DNA of 64,000 nucleotides from an uncultured Prevotella sp. (GTDB taxonomy: Bacteria > Bacteroidota > Bacteroidia > Bacteroidales > Bacteroidaceae), in contig CALUGA010000002.1 in assembly GCA_944320105.1 (NCBI GenBank), positions 124,001 to 188,000 of the forward strand, written 5' to 3'. Positions 28,816 to 37,972 of this stretch are shown here, one piece after another (positions within the stretch are counted from its first letter, which is position 1; each line of letters starts with the position of its first letter). The position numbers and the translations under genes are program-made. Below the pieces are notes generated by a model. The model ran no database searches. It worked only from the letters and a program-made list of their open reading frames with translations, and was not told the origin of the DNA.

Positions 28816-31023
28816 TCAGATGCAGGCAACGGTAAGGCCCGCCATTACGATGCTGACCATCGACATGAGCTTTATCAGGATGTTGAGCGACGGGCCGGAA
28901 GTGTCCTTGAACGGGTCGCCTACCGTGTCGCCAACTATCGTGGCCTTGTGGCACTCAGAGCCTTTGCCGCCAAAGTGTCCTTCCTCTACCATCTTCTTGG
29001 CGTTGTCCCATGCTCCGCCGGAATTAGCCATGAACACAGCCAGGGTGAATCCCGTGGTAAGCCCGCCTACGAGCAGGCCCATCACTCCGCCTACGCCGAG
29101 CACCACTCCTACCACAATGGGTATTATTATGGCGAGCAGGCTTGGCAGCACCATCTCGTGCTGGGCCGACCTCGTGCTTATCTCCACGCAGCGCCCGTAG
29201 TCGGGCGTGGCCTTGCCTTCAAGTATTCCCTTAATCTCCCTGAACTGCCTGCGCACCTCGTTGACCATGGTCTGTGCGGCGCGGCCCACGGCTCCCATGG
29301 TGAGGCCGCAGAAGAGGAAAGCGGCCATTCCGCCAATGAACGCCCCTACCAGCACCTTGGGGTTCATGAGGTTTACTTGGAAGAAGTCCATGAAGTCGAT
29401 CATGTTTGCGGATGAGGGGTCAAACAGCTTGCCTGCGCTGTCGATGAATGTCTGGCCTTCGTTGACAGCGCGCTGCATGGCTATCTTTATCTCCTCTACA
29501 TACGACGCGAGCAGCGCAAGGGCGGTGAGGGCCGCGCTGCCGATGGCGAAGCCCTTGCCTGTGGCCGCCGTAGTGTTGCCGAGCGCGTCGAGCGCATCGG
29601 TGCGCTGGCGCACTTCTTCTCCCAGCTCGCTCATCTCGGCGTTGCCTCCGGCGTTGTCGGCTATGGGGCCGTATGCATCGGTGGCGAGTGTTATTCCCAG
29701 CGTCGAGAGCATCCCCACGGCGGCTATGCCTATGCCATACAGACCCTTTGATATGCTGTTGGCGCTCATCGAGAGGTCAAAGCCGTTTGCGAAAAGGTAG
29801 CTCAGCATTATGGCCACCGAGATGGTGACTACCGGAATCATCGTAGATATCATGCCTGTGCCTATGCCCTTGATGATGACAGTAGCCGGGCCGGTCTGCG
29901 ATGCCTCGGCGATTTTCTGCGTAGGCTTGTAGCTGTGGCTTGTGTAATACTCAGTGGCCTGGCCTATTACCACGCCGGCGGCAAGTCCGCTGAGCACCGA
30001 CAGCGATACGCCTACCCAGTTGTCAAGCTGCAGTAAGTACATGATGGCGAACGTGGCTACGGCTATCAGCGCAGCCGACACGTTGGTGCCGAGGCTCAGC
30101 GAGTGGAGCAGTTCTTTCATCGTGGCTCCCTCCTTGGTGCGCACGAGGAATATTCCTGCCAGCGACAGGAATATGCCCACGGCGGCGATTATCATCGGTG
30201 CTATCACTGCTTTCAGTTGCATGTCGGCGTTAAGGGCGAATGCCGTGGCTCCGATGGCTGCGGTGCTGAGGATGCTGCCGCAGTAGCTCTCGTATAGGTC
30301 GGCTCCCATTCCGGCCACGTCGCCCACGTTGTCGCCCACGTTATCGGCGATGGTTGCCGGGTTTCGTGGGTCGTCCTCGGGTATGTTTGCCTCCACCTTG
30401 CCAACGAGGTCTGCCCCTACGTCGGCGGCTTTTGTGTATATTCCGCCTCCAACGCGGGCAAACAATGCTTGGGTCGATGCGCCCATGCCGAATGTCAGCA
30501 TCGTTGTGGTTATGGTTACGAGCGCCATGTGCTCGCCGCGGTAGAAGTATTCGAGCAAGATGAACCACAGGGCGATGTCGAGCAGGCCAAGTCCTACCAC
30601 CACAAGCCCCATTACCGCCCCGCTCCTGAAGGCTATCTTCAGTCCGCGGTCAAGCCCCTTGCGGGCAGCGTTGGCCGTGCGCGCCGAGGCGTATGTGGCT
30701 GTCTTCATGCCGAAGAAGCCTGCCAGGCCCGAAAAGAATCCTCCGGTGAGGAAAGCGAAGGGTACCCATGGGTTCTGCACGTGCATCACATAGGCCATGA
30801 ATGCAAATATCACGGCCAGCACAACGAACACGAGGCACACTACTTTATATTGCTGTTTGAGGTAGGCCATTGCGCCTCGCCTCACGTGGCCGGCTATTTC
30901 CCGCATCCTTGGGGTGCCTTCGTCCTCTTTCATCATTTGGCGGAAGAATATCCACGCCATTCCGAGTGCGCACACAGACGCCGCAGGGATAATCCAAAAT
31001 ACCAATGGAATGTTCATAGTCAT
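28816..31023 (-). CDS. hppA: Membrane-bound ion-translocating pyrophosphatase
   Basis: Integral membrane pyrophosphatase that uses PPi hydrolysis to pump H+ or Na+. 735 residues, about 16 transmembrane helices. The family signature DVGADLVGKVE (D-x7-K-x-E) is followed by EDDPRNPATIADNVGDNVGD, the Asp-rich PPi/Mg site. A second cytosolic Asp cluster DAYGPIADNAGGNAEM lies further on, and GNTTAATGKGFAIGSAAL has Ala at the position that in K+-independent enzymes is Lys, so a K+-dependent pump, possibly Na+-translocating, is inferred. The PPi-dependent phosphofructokinase 5 kb away fits a PPi-based energy economy. Start MTMN at 31023; MNIP at 31017 is possible. Confidence 0.95.
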   Translation of the reverse strand: MTMNIPLVFWIIPAASVCALGMAWIFFRQMMKEDEGTPRMREIAGHVRRGAMAYLKQQYKVVCLVFVVLAVIFAFMAYVMHVQNPWVPFAFLTGGFFSGLAGFFGMKTATYASARTANAARKGLDRGLKIAFRSGAVMGLVVVGLGLLDIALWFILLEYFYRGEHMALVTITTTMLTFGMGASTQALFARVGGGIYTKAADVGADLVGKVEANIPEDDPRNPATIADNVGDNVGDVAGMGADLYESYCGSILSTAAIGATAFALNADMQLKAVIAPMIIAAVGIFLSLAGIFLVRTKEGATMKELLHSLSLGTNVSAALIAVATFAIMYLLQLDNWVGVSLSVLSGLAAGVVIGQATEYYTSHSYKPTQKIAEASQTGPATVIIKGIGTGMISTMIPVVTISVAIMLSYLFANGFDLSMSANSISKGLYGIGIAAVGMLSTLGITLATDAYGPIADNAGGNAEMSELGEEVRQRTDALDALGNTTAATGKGFAIGSAALTALALLASYVEEIKIAMQRAVNEGQTFIDSAGKLFDPSSANMIDFMDFFQVNLMNPKVLVGAFIGGMAAFLFCGLTMGAVGRAAQTMVNEVRRQFREIKGILEGKATPDYGRCVEISTRSAQHEMVLPSLLAIIIPIVVGVVLGVGGVMGLLVGGLTTGFTLAVFMANSGGAWDNAKKMVEEGHFGGKGSECHKATIVGDTVGDPFKDTSGPSLNILIKLMSMVSIVMAGLTVACI

Positions 31024-31063
31024 AGTATGTTTTAGTTATTGATGTTTTGTTTTAGGTAGATGC

Positions 31064-31109
31064 AAAAAGGCGCACGTGAGGTGGCCTAAGCCAGCTCCGT
31101 GCACCTTTT
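31064..31109 (-). terminator. Terminator of the acidic-protein gene, upstream of hppA
   Basis: On the minus strand AAAAGGTGCACG pairs with CGTGCGCCTTTTT (G-U allowed), ending in a T-run, 5 bp after the stop at 31115. It separates this gene from hppA. Confidence 0.8.
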
Positions 31110-31114
31110 GTGTG

Positions 31115-31909
31115 TCAGTCTTCCGGTTCAAAGTCGCTTATGCCGTCGGCTTCTTCATCCGGGTCGGCGTCTATTTCGAACGTTGTGCGGTAGTTGTCTT
31201 CCGTGATGTCGTCTTCGTTGAACATCTCGTCGGCATCCGGCTCGTCGTTTTCCTCCTCCGCGTCGTCATAGTCATCGTCTTGCAAGTCATCGTCGTCCTT
31301 GGCTTGGAGCGTCAGCCGTGGCTTCTCCATCTCTGGCTTTGCCTTGGCGAAGATGGCTTCCACCCACGTGCCTTTGGCTATTTCTAGCACTTCGTAGCCG
31401 TCGGCCACTTTCTTCTCGAACGTGCCGCCGGGCTTGTGCAGCCTGTCTTTGGGCAGCGTGGTCGTAGATATGTCGAAGCCGCTCTCGATGATGTCCTTTA
31501 TGCTTTGCGACAGGGAATCCCAGCCACCGCCGAAGTTTCGGTTAAGCACTTCGATGAGCTTCGAGGCCGATATGTGGTGTATGTTCTCGTAGGTCAGGTC
31601 GGTTACGCGCATTATCGGTCGTTTCTTCACTGCCCAAGTGGTCTGTGTGTTCTCGTCAATCCTTATGTTCCCAACCTTGTAGCCTTGCTTTTCGTATTTA
31701 GTCTTTATCGTGGCCGAGTCGTCTTTTAATTCTTCTATGGTGAAAGCCCCGCGCATTATGTCGGTATAGTGGCGCAGGTTGTCTTTCAAGTCCGCGTCCT
31801 TGTCAATGCCGTCGAGCAAGCGGAAAATGTCGTTCTCCTGCAAGTACCAGACATTGTTCTTGGTCAATGTCTTCAGAGTAAGTGCTTTTTTGGCTCCTTG
31901 TGATTTCAT
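31115..31909 (-). CDS. Bacteroidales protein of unknown function with strongly acidic C-terminus
   Basis: A 264-residue cytosolic protein (no signal or membrane segment) that I do not recognise. Residues 1-190 are mixed alpha/beta with basic patches (MKSQGAKKALTLKTLTKNN, YENIHHISASKLIEVLNRNF); from about 195 the chain becomes extremely acidic (KDDDDLQDDDYDDAEEENDE and on to ISDFEPED). The start at 31909 was chosen because the region further upstream contains the promoter box 31942-31949. Flanked by its own terminator, so monocistronic. Acidic tails are often found in nucleic-acid mimics, chaperones or ribosome-linked proteins, but nothing here settles the role. Confidence 0.7.
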   Translation of the reverse strand: MKSQGAKKALTLKTLTKNNVWYLQENDIFRLLDGIDKDADLKDNLRHYTDIMRGAFTIEELKDDSATIKTKYEKQGYKVGNIRIDENTQTTWAVKKRPIMRVTDLTYENIHHISASKLIEVLNRNFGGGWDSLSQSIKDIIESGFDISTTTLPKDRLHKPGGTFEKKVADGYEVLEIAKGTWVEAIFAKAKPEMEKPRLTLQAKDDDDLQDDDYDDAEEENDEPDADEMFNEDDITEDNYRTTFEIDADPDEEADGISDFEPED

Positions 31910-31941
31910 TGTTCTGTTTGCTTGTATTGTTTTTGATGCTG

Positions 31942-31949
31942 CAAATGTA
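31942..31949 (-). promoter_or_regulatory. TAnnTTTG -7 box for the acidic-protein gene
   Basis: CAAATGTA reads TACATTTG on the minus strand, 32 bp before the ATG at 31909. Confidence 0.6.
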
Positions 31950-32080
31950 AATACTTTATTTTTTATGTACAAGTTTTTGCGGATAATTTTTGCGGTTTTG
32001 CCACCCCGTTTGTTGCGGCGGCAGATGCTTCCGCGTGGCCTGTTTGTTGTGTTAGCAGGTGATGGCAGCAGGCAGGCTTG

Positions 32081-35041
32081 TCATTCAAGCAGGAAGTTCA
32101 GTATGCCTTGCATTATTGCCTTGCGCTTGTCTGCGTCGATGATGCATTCGAATGGGAAGCCCATTGCAAGCGAGCGGTAGTCAGCCCCCCGGTAAGCAAC
32201 GCAGGCATCGCGCCCGTCGGGATACCGCATGGCGGCGAATGCCGGCCACACAGGGCTGAGCACTTCGGGCGAGGTTACGCAATAATGCTTGCCGTTTATC
32301 CTGTCATATATCCTTATGGTTGTGTTCAGCCCATATATTGAGTCGCCCCGCGTGACGCTGTTGCCTGCGTAATTGAACTTCAGCAGGTCAGCAGTGAATT
32401 GCTTCTCGGCCGGCTTCAGCATATCGCTGCCCAAGTAAGCTCCGCTCACGAGCAGTGCGCCGCCCCGCGAGGCGTATTCTTTCAGCTTGCGTTGCATTGT
32501 CGTCGAGAATGTCTTGTAGTATTGCAGGCTGTGGCCATCGTTGCGTTCGAGACCCAGTAGCAGGTCGGCCATCTGGTAGCGGGCAAGGTTCACGCTGCCG
32601 CTTTCCACCGCCCCGTATGAGCAGCTCAGTATGTTATACCGTTTGTTTGCCGCCATTGCCTCAGCGTGGCAGCGCACGTAGTCCATGTCATTGCCTGCGA
32701 TTGTCTTTCCGGCGAAGTCGTCGTTGCTCCAGCCGAGGCCGCTTTCGTCTTCTATTCCCATGCGGTTGCGGTCGAAGTTAACTTGCCTGCCCACCCAACC
32801 GCAGGTCGGCCCAAGCGTCACTCCGGGGTCTGCGTCGAAGTCAAAGCCTTGGCCTGAAGCGTCGTCGCGCACCGCTGGCGACGACAGCCGCCTGAATCCG
32901 TTCACGATCATCACGCTCTTTTCCGCCCCGGGGTTGTACATGGCGCACAGCACCTCAGTTGTGAAGCTCTTTCCGCCGCGAGTCACCGCCGCCACCTTGA
33001 AGCTGTAGAGCACGCCCGGTTCGAGTTCTACGTTGAGGCTGTTCCGTCCGCGGATATATGTGCCGTTGTCGAAGTCAGAATGCCCGTATGCCGTGTACAC
33101 TATGTAGCCTGTGGGGTGCGATGTTGCCTCCTGCGGGTCGTCCATCGGTGTCCATCGCAGTGTGGCCTCGCCTTTTTCGTTCATTTCTATGCAGAAATCT
33201 TTTGGCGTGAGAGGCGTTACGGCGTAAGGTCTCCCGTGCTGGTCGGCAATGTAGCGCAGGATTGTCTTGTAGACAGACCTTGCGAGGGTGAACTTGAAGT
33301 TGGGGTCTTGGCCGTACCGCATATCGGGGAAGTTCTGGTGCGACATTGTTTCAAGGATTGCGCTCGGCACCCCCGGCAGCCTTGTTTCCGAATAGTTACG
33401 GTCAAGCAGGTCGCGCTTGTTCCATCGGCCATACTTGTATTGCAGGTCGCGCGCCGCATTCGACAGCAGTGCGGCGGCGAGGTCGCGCGAGGCAAGGCGC
33501 GAGATGCCCGCGTTGAGCCTTCCGCCATTGAAGCCCGTGGTGCAGATGGCCAGTGAACCAACTATTCCCAGGCCGTCCTTGGCAAATCCGGCGTCGCTGT
33601 GTATGGCCAGCGAGAGTTCCAGTGGCACTTTCTTCCCGTCGGTGGTAGGCATGTAGCATGAGCCGCCACCGAGATAGTTCGTCATCAGCGAGCGCGTGTT
33701 TATGTCGTCGGCATAGTCGTTTGTTCCCTCTCGTGTGCTGTAAACGGAGTAGGGCATGCCTGCCCATTGCGCGTAGTAGCGCGCTCCCTCGAGGCATCGT
33801 GGCAGTCCGCTGGTGCTCCCCCCTCGTTCTATGTTGCCCATGCCTCCGCCGAAGCGCACCGCGTCGGCCGTGACAACTCCACGGCCTGAGCTTTGGTTGG
33901 TGAGCACCACGCGGTTATATTCGCTGCTGCCGGCGTCAAAGTCGAACGTTCCCAAGTAGACCCAAGTGCCTCCGCCCATTTGCTGGTTTACCCTGTATTC
34001 GGTGCGCTCGCCTTTGTGCCACACGGTGTAGCGCGCATCGTCAATGCTGTTCTCCAATGTTTGGTAACTTACATACACGGCATATCTTCCCTCCTCGGGG
34101 AAGTCCGGCTGGTAAGAAATGAGGCTGTATTTTTTTTTGCTCCCCGTGGCCTTGGCCATGCGGGCGGTGCCGGCGACAAACGGGTTCTCGCCGTCGGAAT
34201 ACCATCCCGAGTGCTGCGCGAAGCCTTTCGTTGCGGTTGTAGTCCATGGGTTCTTTGAGCTTACCTCAATGTATCGTGTGCCGTGCGTGGCATCATCGTT
34301 GTCGATAATCACCTCGTTGGTCTGAATGTCGCGTTCGCGTGGCGTAAATACCACAGCCCCTGCGTTTTCGAGCATGGGTATAAGGTATGGCACCACGATG
34401 CTTGGGGTGAAGAGGTCTTCAGTAGTTCCGAAGAGCTTAGGTCTTTGCCAGCGCCATTTGCCTTTCTTTTGGTCGTAGTATCGCCCATGGCTGGCCCACA
34501 AGGCGATGTGCCTGTTTTGCAGTCCGTGGGTGGGGGTGAAAGGCTCCGAGGCATTGCTCACCCACGGCTCGCCATCATATTCGATGTCGCCCCACAGGTT
34601 GGCCACGCCCTTCTTCCTCGTCAGCCTGTGCGGCACGAGGTCTTCTATGGGCATTCCGTTGGTCACAATCGTTATGCTGTACTTCCTGTAAGGCTTGGGC
34701 AAGGTTTTCCTTATCCGCTTGTATATTTCGTTGACGGTTTTTTCCGAGAACTCCTGCGCAGCAAAGTTGCCGTCGGCAGTGATTGTAATGGCCTTCCTGC
34801 CGTTGTCCACGTTGCATCCCGTCATGCGCGGGGCTTGTGGCAGTTCCTGTTTCTTTGGCTTGTATTTTGCGAAATATTCATTGAGCTTCTGCTCCATTTT
34901 CCTTTCTTGCGCTGTATTTTGGGCAAGGCAGGCAGGCCCGATGCAGAGCAAGAAGGCTATGATGTGGTATCTTAAGTAGCTGTTCAAAATTAATCGATAT
35001 AATATTCCCTGCAGGTGCTCTCTATATCTTTGCCACCACAT
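32081..35041 (-). CDS. Large secreted xanthan-lyase-like protein with golvesin, amidase-like and fibronectin III domains
   Basis: A protein of about 986 residues, exported via a signal peptide (RYHIIAFLLCIGPACLAQ). Order: N-terminal domain with VNEIYKRIRKTLPKPYRKYS, a golvesin/xanthan-lyase domain in the middle (YAVYVSYQTLENSIDDARYT, VYLGTFDFDAGSSEYNRVVL), an amidase-3-like block with LSLAIHSDAG (zinc-site His in such folds) and SNAARDLQYKYGRWN, then a fibronectin III domain (EATLRWTPMDDP ... GYIVYTAYGHSD) and a C-terminal Rossmann-like domain. Bacteroidales relatives are annotated as xanthan lyase, but an N-acetylmuramoyl-L-alanine amidase role is at least as plausible. Start uncertain: ATG 35041 and the further upstream frame (to 35188) are inside a MITE-like element; TTG 34987 would give a clean signal peptide. 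Confidence 0.75.
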   Translation of the reverse strand: MWWQRYREHLQGILYRLILNSYLRYHIIAFLLCIGPACLAQNTAQERKMEQKLNEYFAKYKPKKQELPQAPRMTGCNVDNGRKAITITADGNFAAQEFSEKTVNEIYKRIRKTLPKPYRKYSITIVTNGMPIEDLVPHRLTRKKGVANLWGDIEYDGEPWVSNASEPFTPTHGLQNRHIALWASHGRYYDQKKGKWRWQRPKLFGTTEDLFTPSIVVPYLIPMLENAGAVVFTPRERDIQTNEVIIDNDDATHGTRYIEVSSKNPWTTTATKGFAQHSGWYSDGENPFVAGTARMAKATGSKKKYSLISYQPDFPEEGRYAVYVSYQTLENSIDDARYTVWHKGERTEYRVNQQMGGGTWVYLGTFDFDAGSSEYNRVVLTNQSSGRGVVTADAVRFGGGMGNIERGGSTSGLPRCLEGARYYAQWAGMPYSVYSTREGTNDYADDINTRSLMTNYLGGGSCYMPTTDGKKVPLELSLAIHSDAGFAKDGLGIVGSLAICTTGFNGGRLNAGISRLASRDLAAALLSNAARDLQYKYGRWNKRDLLDRNYSETRLPGVPSAILETMSHQNFPDMRYGQDPNFKFTLARSVYKTILRYIADQHGRPYAVTPLTPKDFCIEMNEKGEATLRWTPMDDPQEATSHPTGYIVYTAYGHSDFDNGTYIRGRNSLNVELEPGVLYSFKVAAVTRGGKSFTTEVLCAMYNPGAEKSVMIVNGFRRLSSPAVRDDASGQGFDFDADPGVTLGPTCGWVGRQVNFDRNRMGIEDESGLGWSNDDFAGKTIAGNDMDYVRCHAEAMAANKRYNILSCSYGAVESGSVNLARYQMADLLLGLERNDGHSLQYYKTFSTTMQRKLKEYASRGGALLVSGAYLGSDMLKPAEKQFTADLLKFNYAGNSVTRGDSIYGLNTTIRIYDRINGKHYCVTSPEVLSPVWPAFAAMRYPDGRDACVAYRGADYRSLAMGFPFECIIDADKRKAIMQGILNFLLE

Positions 35042-35172
35042 TGTGCGCTCTTTTGTGCTGCATGCCAAAGTCTCATCGGTCGCGTAGCCCGCTACGCGAC
35101 CTCTTCGGACTTGGCCATGCATCTCCAAAATAGCACCCAATTTGATGGCAATTAATTTTGAACACCTACTTA
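34973..35172. mobile_element. MITE-like inverted-repeat element, family 2
   Basis: A 200-bp block with 22-bp terminal inverted repeats (34973-34994 and 35151-35172; end TAAGTAG then C or G then TGTTCAAAATTAAT, one mismatch) and a central hairpin GGTCGCGTAGC-CC-GCTACGCGACC at 35078-35101. Each end contains an outward-facing TAATTTTG, an exact -7 consensus. It fills nearly the whole gap between the acyltransferase gene and the xanthan-lyase-like gene and overlaps the latter's 5' end. No transposase is encoded. Confidence 0.7.
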
Positions 35173-35184
35173 TGTCCATTTGTT

Positions 35185-35739
35185 TCACACTTCTCCCGTG
35201 GTGAAGTTTTCGGGCTTCCGGCCTTCAAATCCTTTGAAATAAAGCTTTATTTCGCGCATCTGCCCGTCGATGTCGCCGTTCGGGACTATGGTCTTTGTGC
35301 ATTCTATCAGTTTCCTGCGGTAGTCAACGCCGTAGAGCAGGATGGGCATGCCGGCCTTAGCCGCAATGTAGTAGAAGCCCTTTTTCCAGTCGGGGTTGGG
35401 TGAACGTGTGCCTTCCGGCGTTATGCAGAGGTGGAAGCAGCGCGCCTTGCCGGCCTCCTCGGCCAGGTTGTCGGTCATGTTAGTGTGCCGCGAACGCCAC
35501 ACAGGTATGCCTCCCAGCCTTCTGAACAAGCTCCCCAACGGCCAGAAGAACCATTCCTTTTTCATCAGGAAATTGCTCTTTATGCCCTCGGCTCGCGAGT
35601 ACAGCAGGCCGATTATGAAGTCCCAGTTGCTTGTGTGCGGCGCGAGGCAAATGATATATTTGTCGGGGTGGGCTTCAGTTATGTTGGTAGTCCACCCCAA
35701 CCGCTTGTACAGCATCCAGCTGCATAGATGTTTCAGCAT
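35185..35739 (-). CDS. PlsC-like 1-acyl-glycerol-phosphate acyltransferase family protein
   Basis: A 184-residue small acyltransferase. It has the catalytic H-x4-D box as APHTSNWDF (His about 36) and the substrate-binding EGTR motif as ITPEGTRSPNPDWKKGFYYI; RLGGIPVWRSR is the second conserved Arg region. It is shorter than typical PlsC (about 240) and lacks a clear N-terminal membrane helix, as in the short Bacteroidota paralogues that may act on other lipids than phosphatidic acid. It lies 14 bp downstream of the small hypothetical gene 35754-36026, forming a two-gene unit. Confidence 0.85.
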   Translation of the reverse strand: MLKHLCSWMLYKRLGWTTNITEAHPDKYIICLAPHTSNWDFIIGLLYSRAEGIKSNFLMKKEWFFWPLGSLFRRLGGIPVWRSRHTNMTDNLAEEAGKARCFHLCITPEGTRSPNPDWKKGFYYIAAKAGMPILLYGVDYRRKLIECTKTIVPNGDIDGQMREIKLYFKGFEGRKPENFTTGEV

Positions 35740-35753
35740 ATTGTCCTTATACC

Positions 35754-36026
35754 TTATTCAAATATGCTTATTTGGTCGGCTATTTCAGTTATCTGCGCCT
35801 TGAACTTGGTTATAAGGTCCTTGAAGTAAGCCTTGGCGGTCATCCCAGGCTCTGTGTGCGATATTCTGCTGATGAAGTCGCTCTCAATCTTTATGATTGA
35901 GTGCATCAGCGACTCCGCATTTTCCTTTTCGCTGTCGGTTCCGTAAAGCGACATTGCAATGCACTCAGCAAAAAGGTCAGTGCAGATTTGGTTGATATTG
36001 CGCTTTAAAGTCTTTCTTTTTGCCAT
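35754..36026 (-). CDS. Small conserved Bacteroidales protein of unknown function
   Basis: A 90-residue soluble, probably all-helical protein (MAKRKTLKRNINQICTDLF ... AKAYFKDLITKFKAQITEI). I do not recognise a domain. ATG 36026 is supported by a strong ribosome binding site (AGGAGGAGAC) 5-6 bases upstream; the frame-extended start at 36161 is not. A near-consensus -7 box (TATCTTCG on the minus strand, 36074-36081) lies about 48 bp upstream. It heads a unit with the acyltransferase gene. Confidence 0.75.
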   Translation of the reverse strand: MAKRKTLKRNINQICTDLFAECIAMSLYGTDSEKENAESLMHSIIKIESDFISRISHTEPGMTAKAYFKDLITKFKAQITEIADQISIFE

Positions 36027-36177
36027 ATTGATGTCTCCTCCTTGTTGTTTGGTTTGTTTTGTTGTTTCTTTTGCGAAGATACATAATTTATTGCGAAGGG
36101 CAATGGCTTTCTGTGAAAAAAATATTAAAATGTAGGCATCGCGCACTTTCCCTAACCTCATTCTGATAAAAATTGTT

Positions 36178-36185
36178 TATTTTTG
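36178..36185 (+). promoter_or_regulatory. TAnnTTTG -7 box for PPi-PFK
   Basis: TATTTTTG, 44 bp before the ATG at 36230, in a divergent gap. Confidence 0.6.
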
Positions 36186-36229
36186 CCGATACAAATCAGC
36201 ATACATTATATAACATTTAAGAGACAAGT

Positions 36230-37873
36230 ATGGAAAGAAGCGCGTTGCAGGCCGAAAGAGCTGCATACCAGCCAAAGTTGCCCAAGGCCCTCAAGGGCGG
36301 TGTCATAGCAAGGGAAGGCGAGCCTACCCAGAGCGTGGCAGACAGGGAAGAGATTAAAAAGTTGTTCCCCAACACTTACGGGATGCCGGTTGTAGAGTTC
36401 GCCGAGAGCGGCGAGGCAAACAACTGCCGTGTAAATGTTGGCGTGATTCTCAGTGGTGGCCAGGCACCCGGCGGCCACAATGTGATTACCGGATTGTTCG
36501 ACCAGCTCAAGAGGCTCAACCCCGAAAACCGCCTTTACGGCTTCATACTCGGGCCGAGCGGACTCGTAGAGCACAACTACAAGGAGCTTACCAAAGACAT
36601 CATCGACGAATACCGCAATACCGGCGGCTTCGACATGATAGGTTCGGGGCGCACCAAGCTGGAGACTGTTGAGCAGTTTGAGAAGGGCCTTGAGATACTG
36701 CGTGAGCTTGACATAAAGGCGCTTGTCATCATCGGTGGCGACGACTCAAACACCAACGCCTGTGTGCTGGCCGAGTACTATGCGGCCAAGAACTGCGGTG
36801 TGCAGGTGATAGGCTGCCCCAAGACCATCGACGGCGACCTCAAGAACAGCCAGATAGAGATTTCGTTCGGTTTCGATACTGCCACCAAGACCTACTCAGA
36901 GCTTGTGGGCAACATAGAGCGCGACTGCAACTCGGCGCGCAAGTACTGGCACTTCATAAAGGTGATGGGGCGCAGCGCAAGCCACATCGCCCTTGAGTGC
37001 GCCTTGCAGTGCCAGCCCAACGTTTGCCTTGTTTCGGAGGAGGTGGAAAAGAACGACATGACGCTCAACCAGATCGTAGACTACCTCTGCGGGGTAATTG
37101 CCCACCGTGCCGCCAATGGCTGCAACTTCGGCACGGTGATAGTGCCTGAGGGCCTCATAGAGTTCATTCCGGCGATAGGCCGCCTCATTGACGAGCTTAA
37201 CGACCTGCTGGCCGCCCACGGCTCCGAGTACCGCGACCTCGACGTGCAGGCGCAGCGCGAATACATCATCGCCCACCTCTCGGCAGAGAACGTGGCCACG
37301 TTCGAGACGCTGCCCGTTGAGGTGGCCCGCCAGCTCTCGCTCGACCGCGACCCGCACGGCAACGTGCAGGTTTCGCTCATCGAGACCGAGAAGCTGCTTT
37401 CAGACATGTGCGCTGCAAGGCTTGAGAAGATGAAGGCCGAGGGCAAGTTTGTGGGCAAGTTTGCCGCCCAGCATCACTTCTTCGGCTACGAGGGGCGTTG
37501 CGCCGCGCCGTCGAACTTCGACGCCGACTACTGCTACGCACTCGGAACGAGCGCCGCACAGCTCATAGCTGCCGGCAAGACGGGCTACATGGCCATAGTG
37601 AAGAACACCACGCGCCCCTCCGACGAGTGGGTGGCTGGCGGTGTGCCTATCACCATGATGATGAACATGGAGCGCCGCAACGGCAAGATGAAGCCCGTGA
37701 TACGCAAGGCGTTGGTTGACCTCGATGGCAATCCTTTCAAGACCTTCGTGGCCAACCGCGACCATTGGGCCAAGGAAACGTGCTACGTTTACCCCGGACC
37801 CATACAGTACTGGGGGCCTGCCGAAGTGTGCGACAAGCCAACCATGACGCTCGCATTGGAGCACGTCAACTGA
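36230..37873 (+). CDS. pfp: Diphosphate--fructose-6-phosphate 1-phosphotransferase
   Basis: Reversible PPi-dependent phosphofructokinase of glycolysis, cytosolic, long (plant-like beta) type at 547 residues. [18 protein letters not shown] is the glycine-rich nucleotide/PPi loop and [19 protein letters not shown] holds GGDD (169-172), in which the second Asp marks PPi rather than ATP use. [11 protein letters not shown] gives the catalytic [22 protein letters not shown] is the F6P-binding MGR region. It is transcribed alone. Together with hppA it suggests PPi is used both as a glycolytic phosphoryl donor and for membrane energisation. Confidence 0.96.
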   Translation: MERSALQAERAAYQPKLPKALKGGVIAREGEPTQSVADREEIKKLFPNTYGMPVVEFAESGEANNCRVNVGVILSGGQAPGGHNVITGLFDQLKRLNPENRLYGFILGPSGLVEHNYKELTKDIIDEYRNTGGFDMIGSGRTKLETVEQFEKGLEILRELDIKALVIIGGDDSNTNACVLAEYYAAKNCGVQVIGCPKTIDGDLKNSQIEISFGFDTATKTYSELVGNIERDCNSARKYWHFIKVMGRSASHIALECALQCQPNVCLVSEEVEKNDMTLNQIVDYLCGVIAHRAANGCNFGTVIVPEGLIEFIPAIGRLIDELNDLLAAHGSEYRDLDVQAQREYIIAHLSAENVATFETLPVEVARQLSLDRDPHGNVQVSLIETEKLLSDMCAARLEKMKAEGKFVGKFAAQHHFFGYEGRCAAPSNFDADYCYALGTSAAQLIAAGKTGYMAIVKNTTRPSDEWVAGGVPITMMMNMERRNGKMKPVIRKALVDLDGNPFKTFVANRDHWAKETCYVYPGPIQYWGPAEVCDKPTMTLALEHVN

Positions 37874-37892
37874 CATTTTTGTTAAGGCAAGC

Positions 37893-37945
37893 GGCATCAC
37901 GCACAGCCAGCGCTCCGTTGAGGCGCGTCGGCGGTGCGTGATGCC
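37893..37945 (+). terminator. Hairpin after pfp
   Basis: GGCATCACGCAC (37893-37904) is perfectly complementary to GTGCGTGATGCC (37934-37945). It includes the GTG that would extend the next gene, which supports ATG 37973 as the true lysozyme start. No long T-run follows. Confidence 0.65.
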
Positions 37946-37972
37946 ATGCCGCTTGTCTTGCAGAAGCTTACA

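Noticed and set aside
36026..36161. N-terminal extension of the small hypothetical protein to 36161
   Set aside because: A strong ribosome site immediately before ATG 36026 and promoter-like sequence in the extension argue against it.
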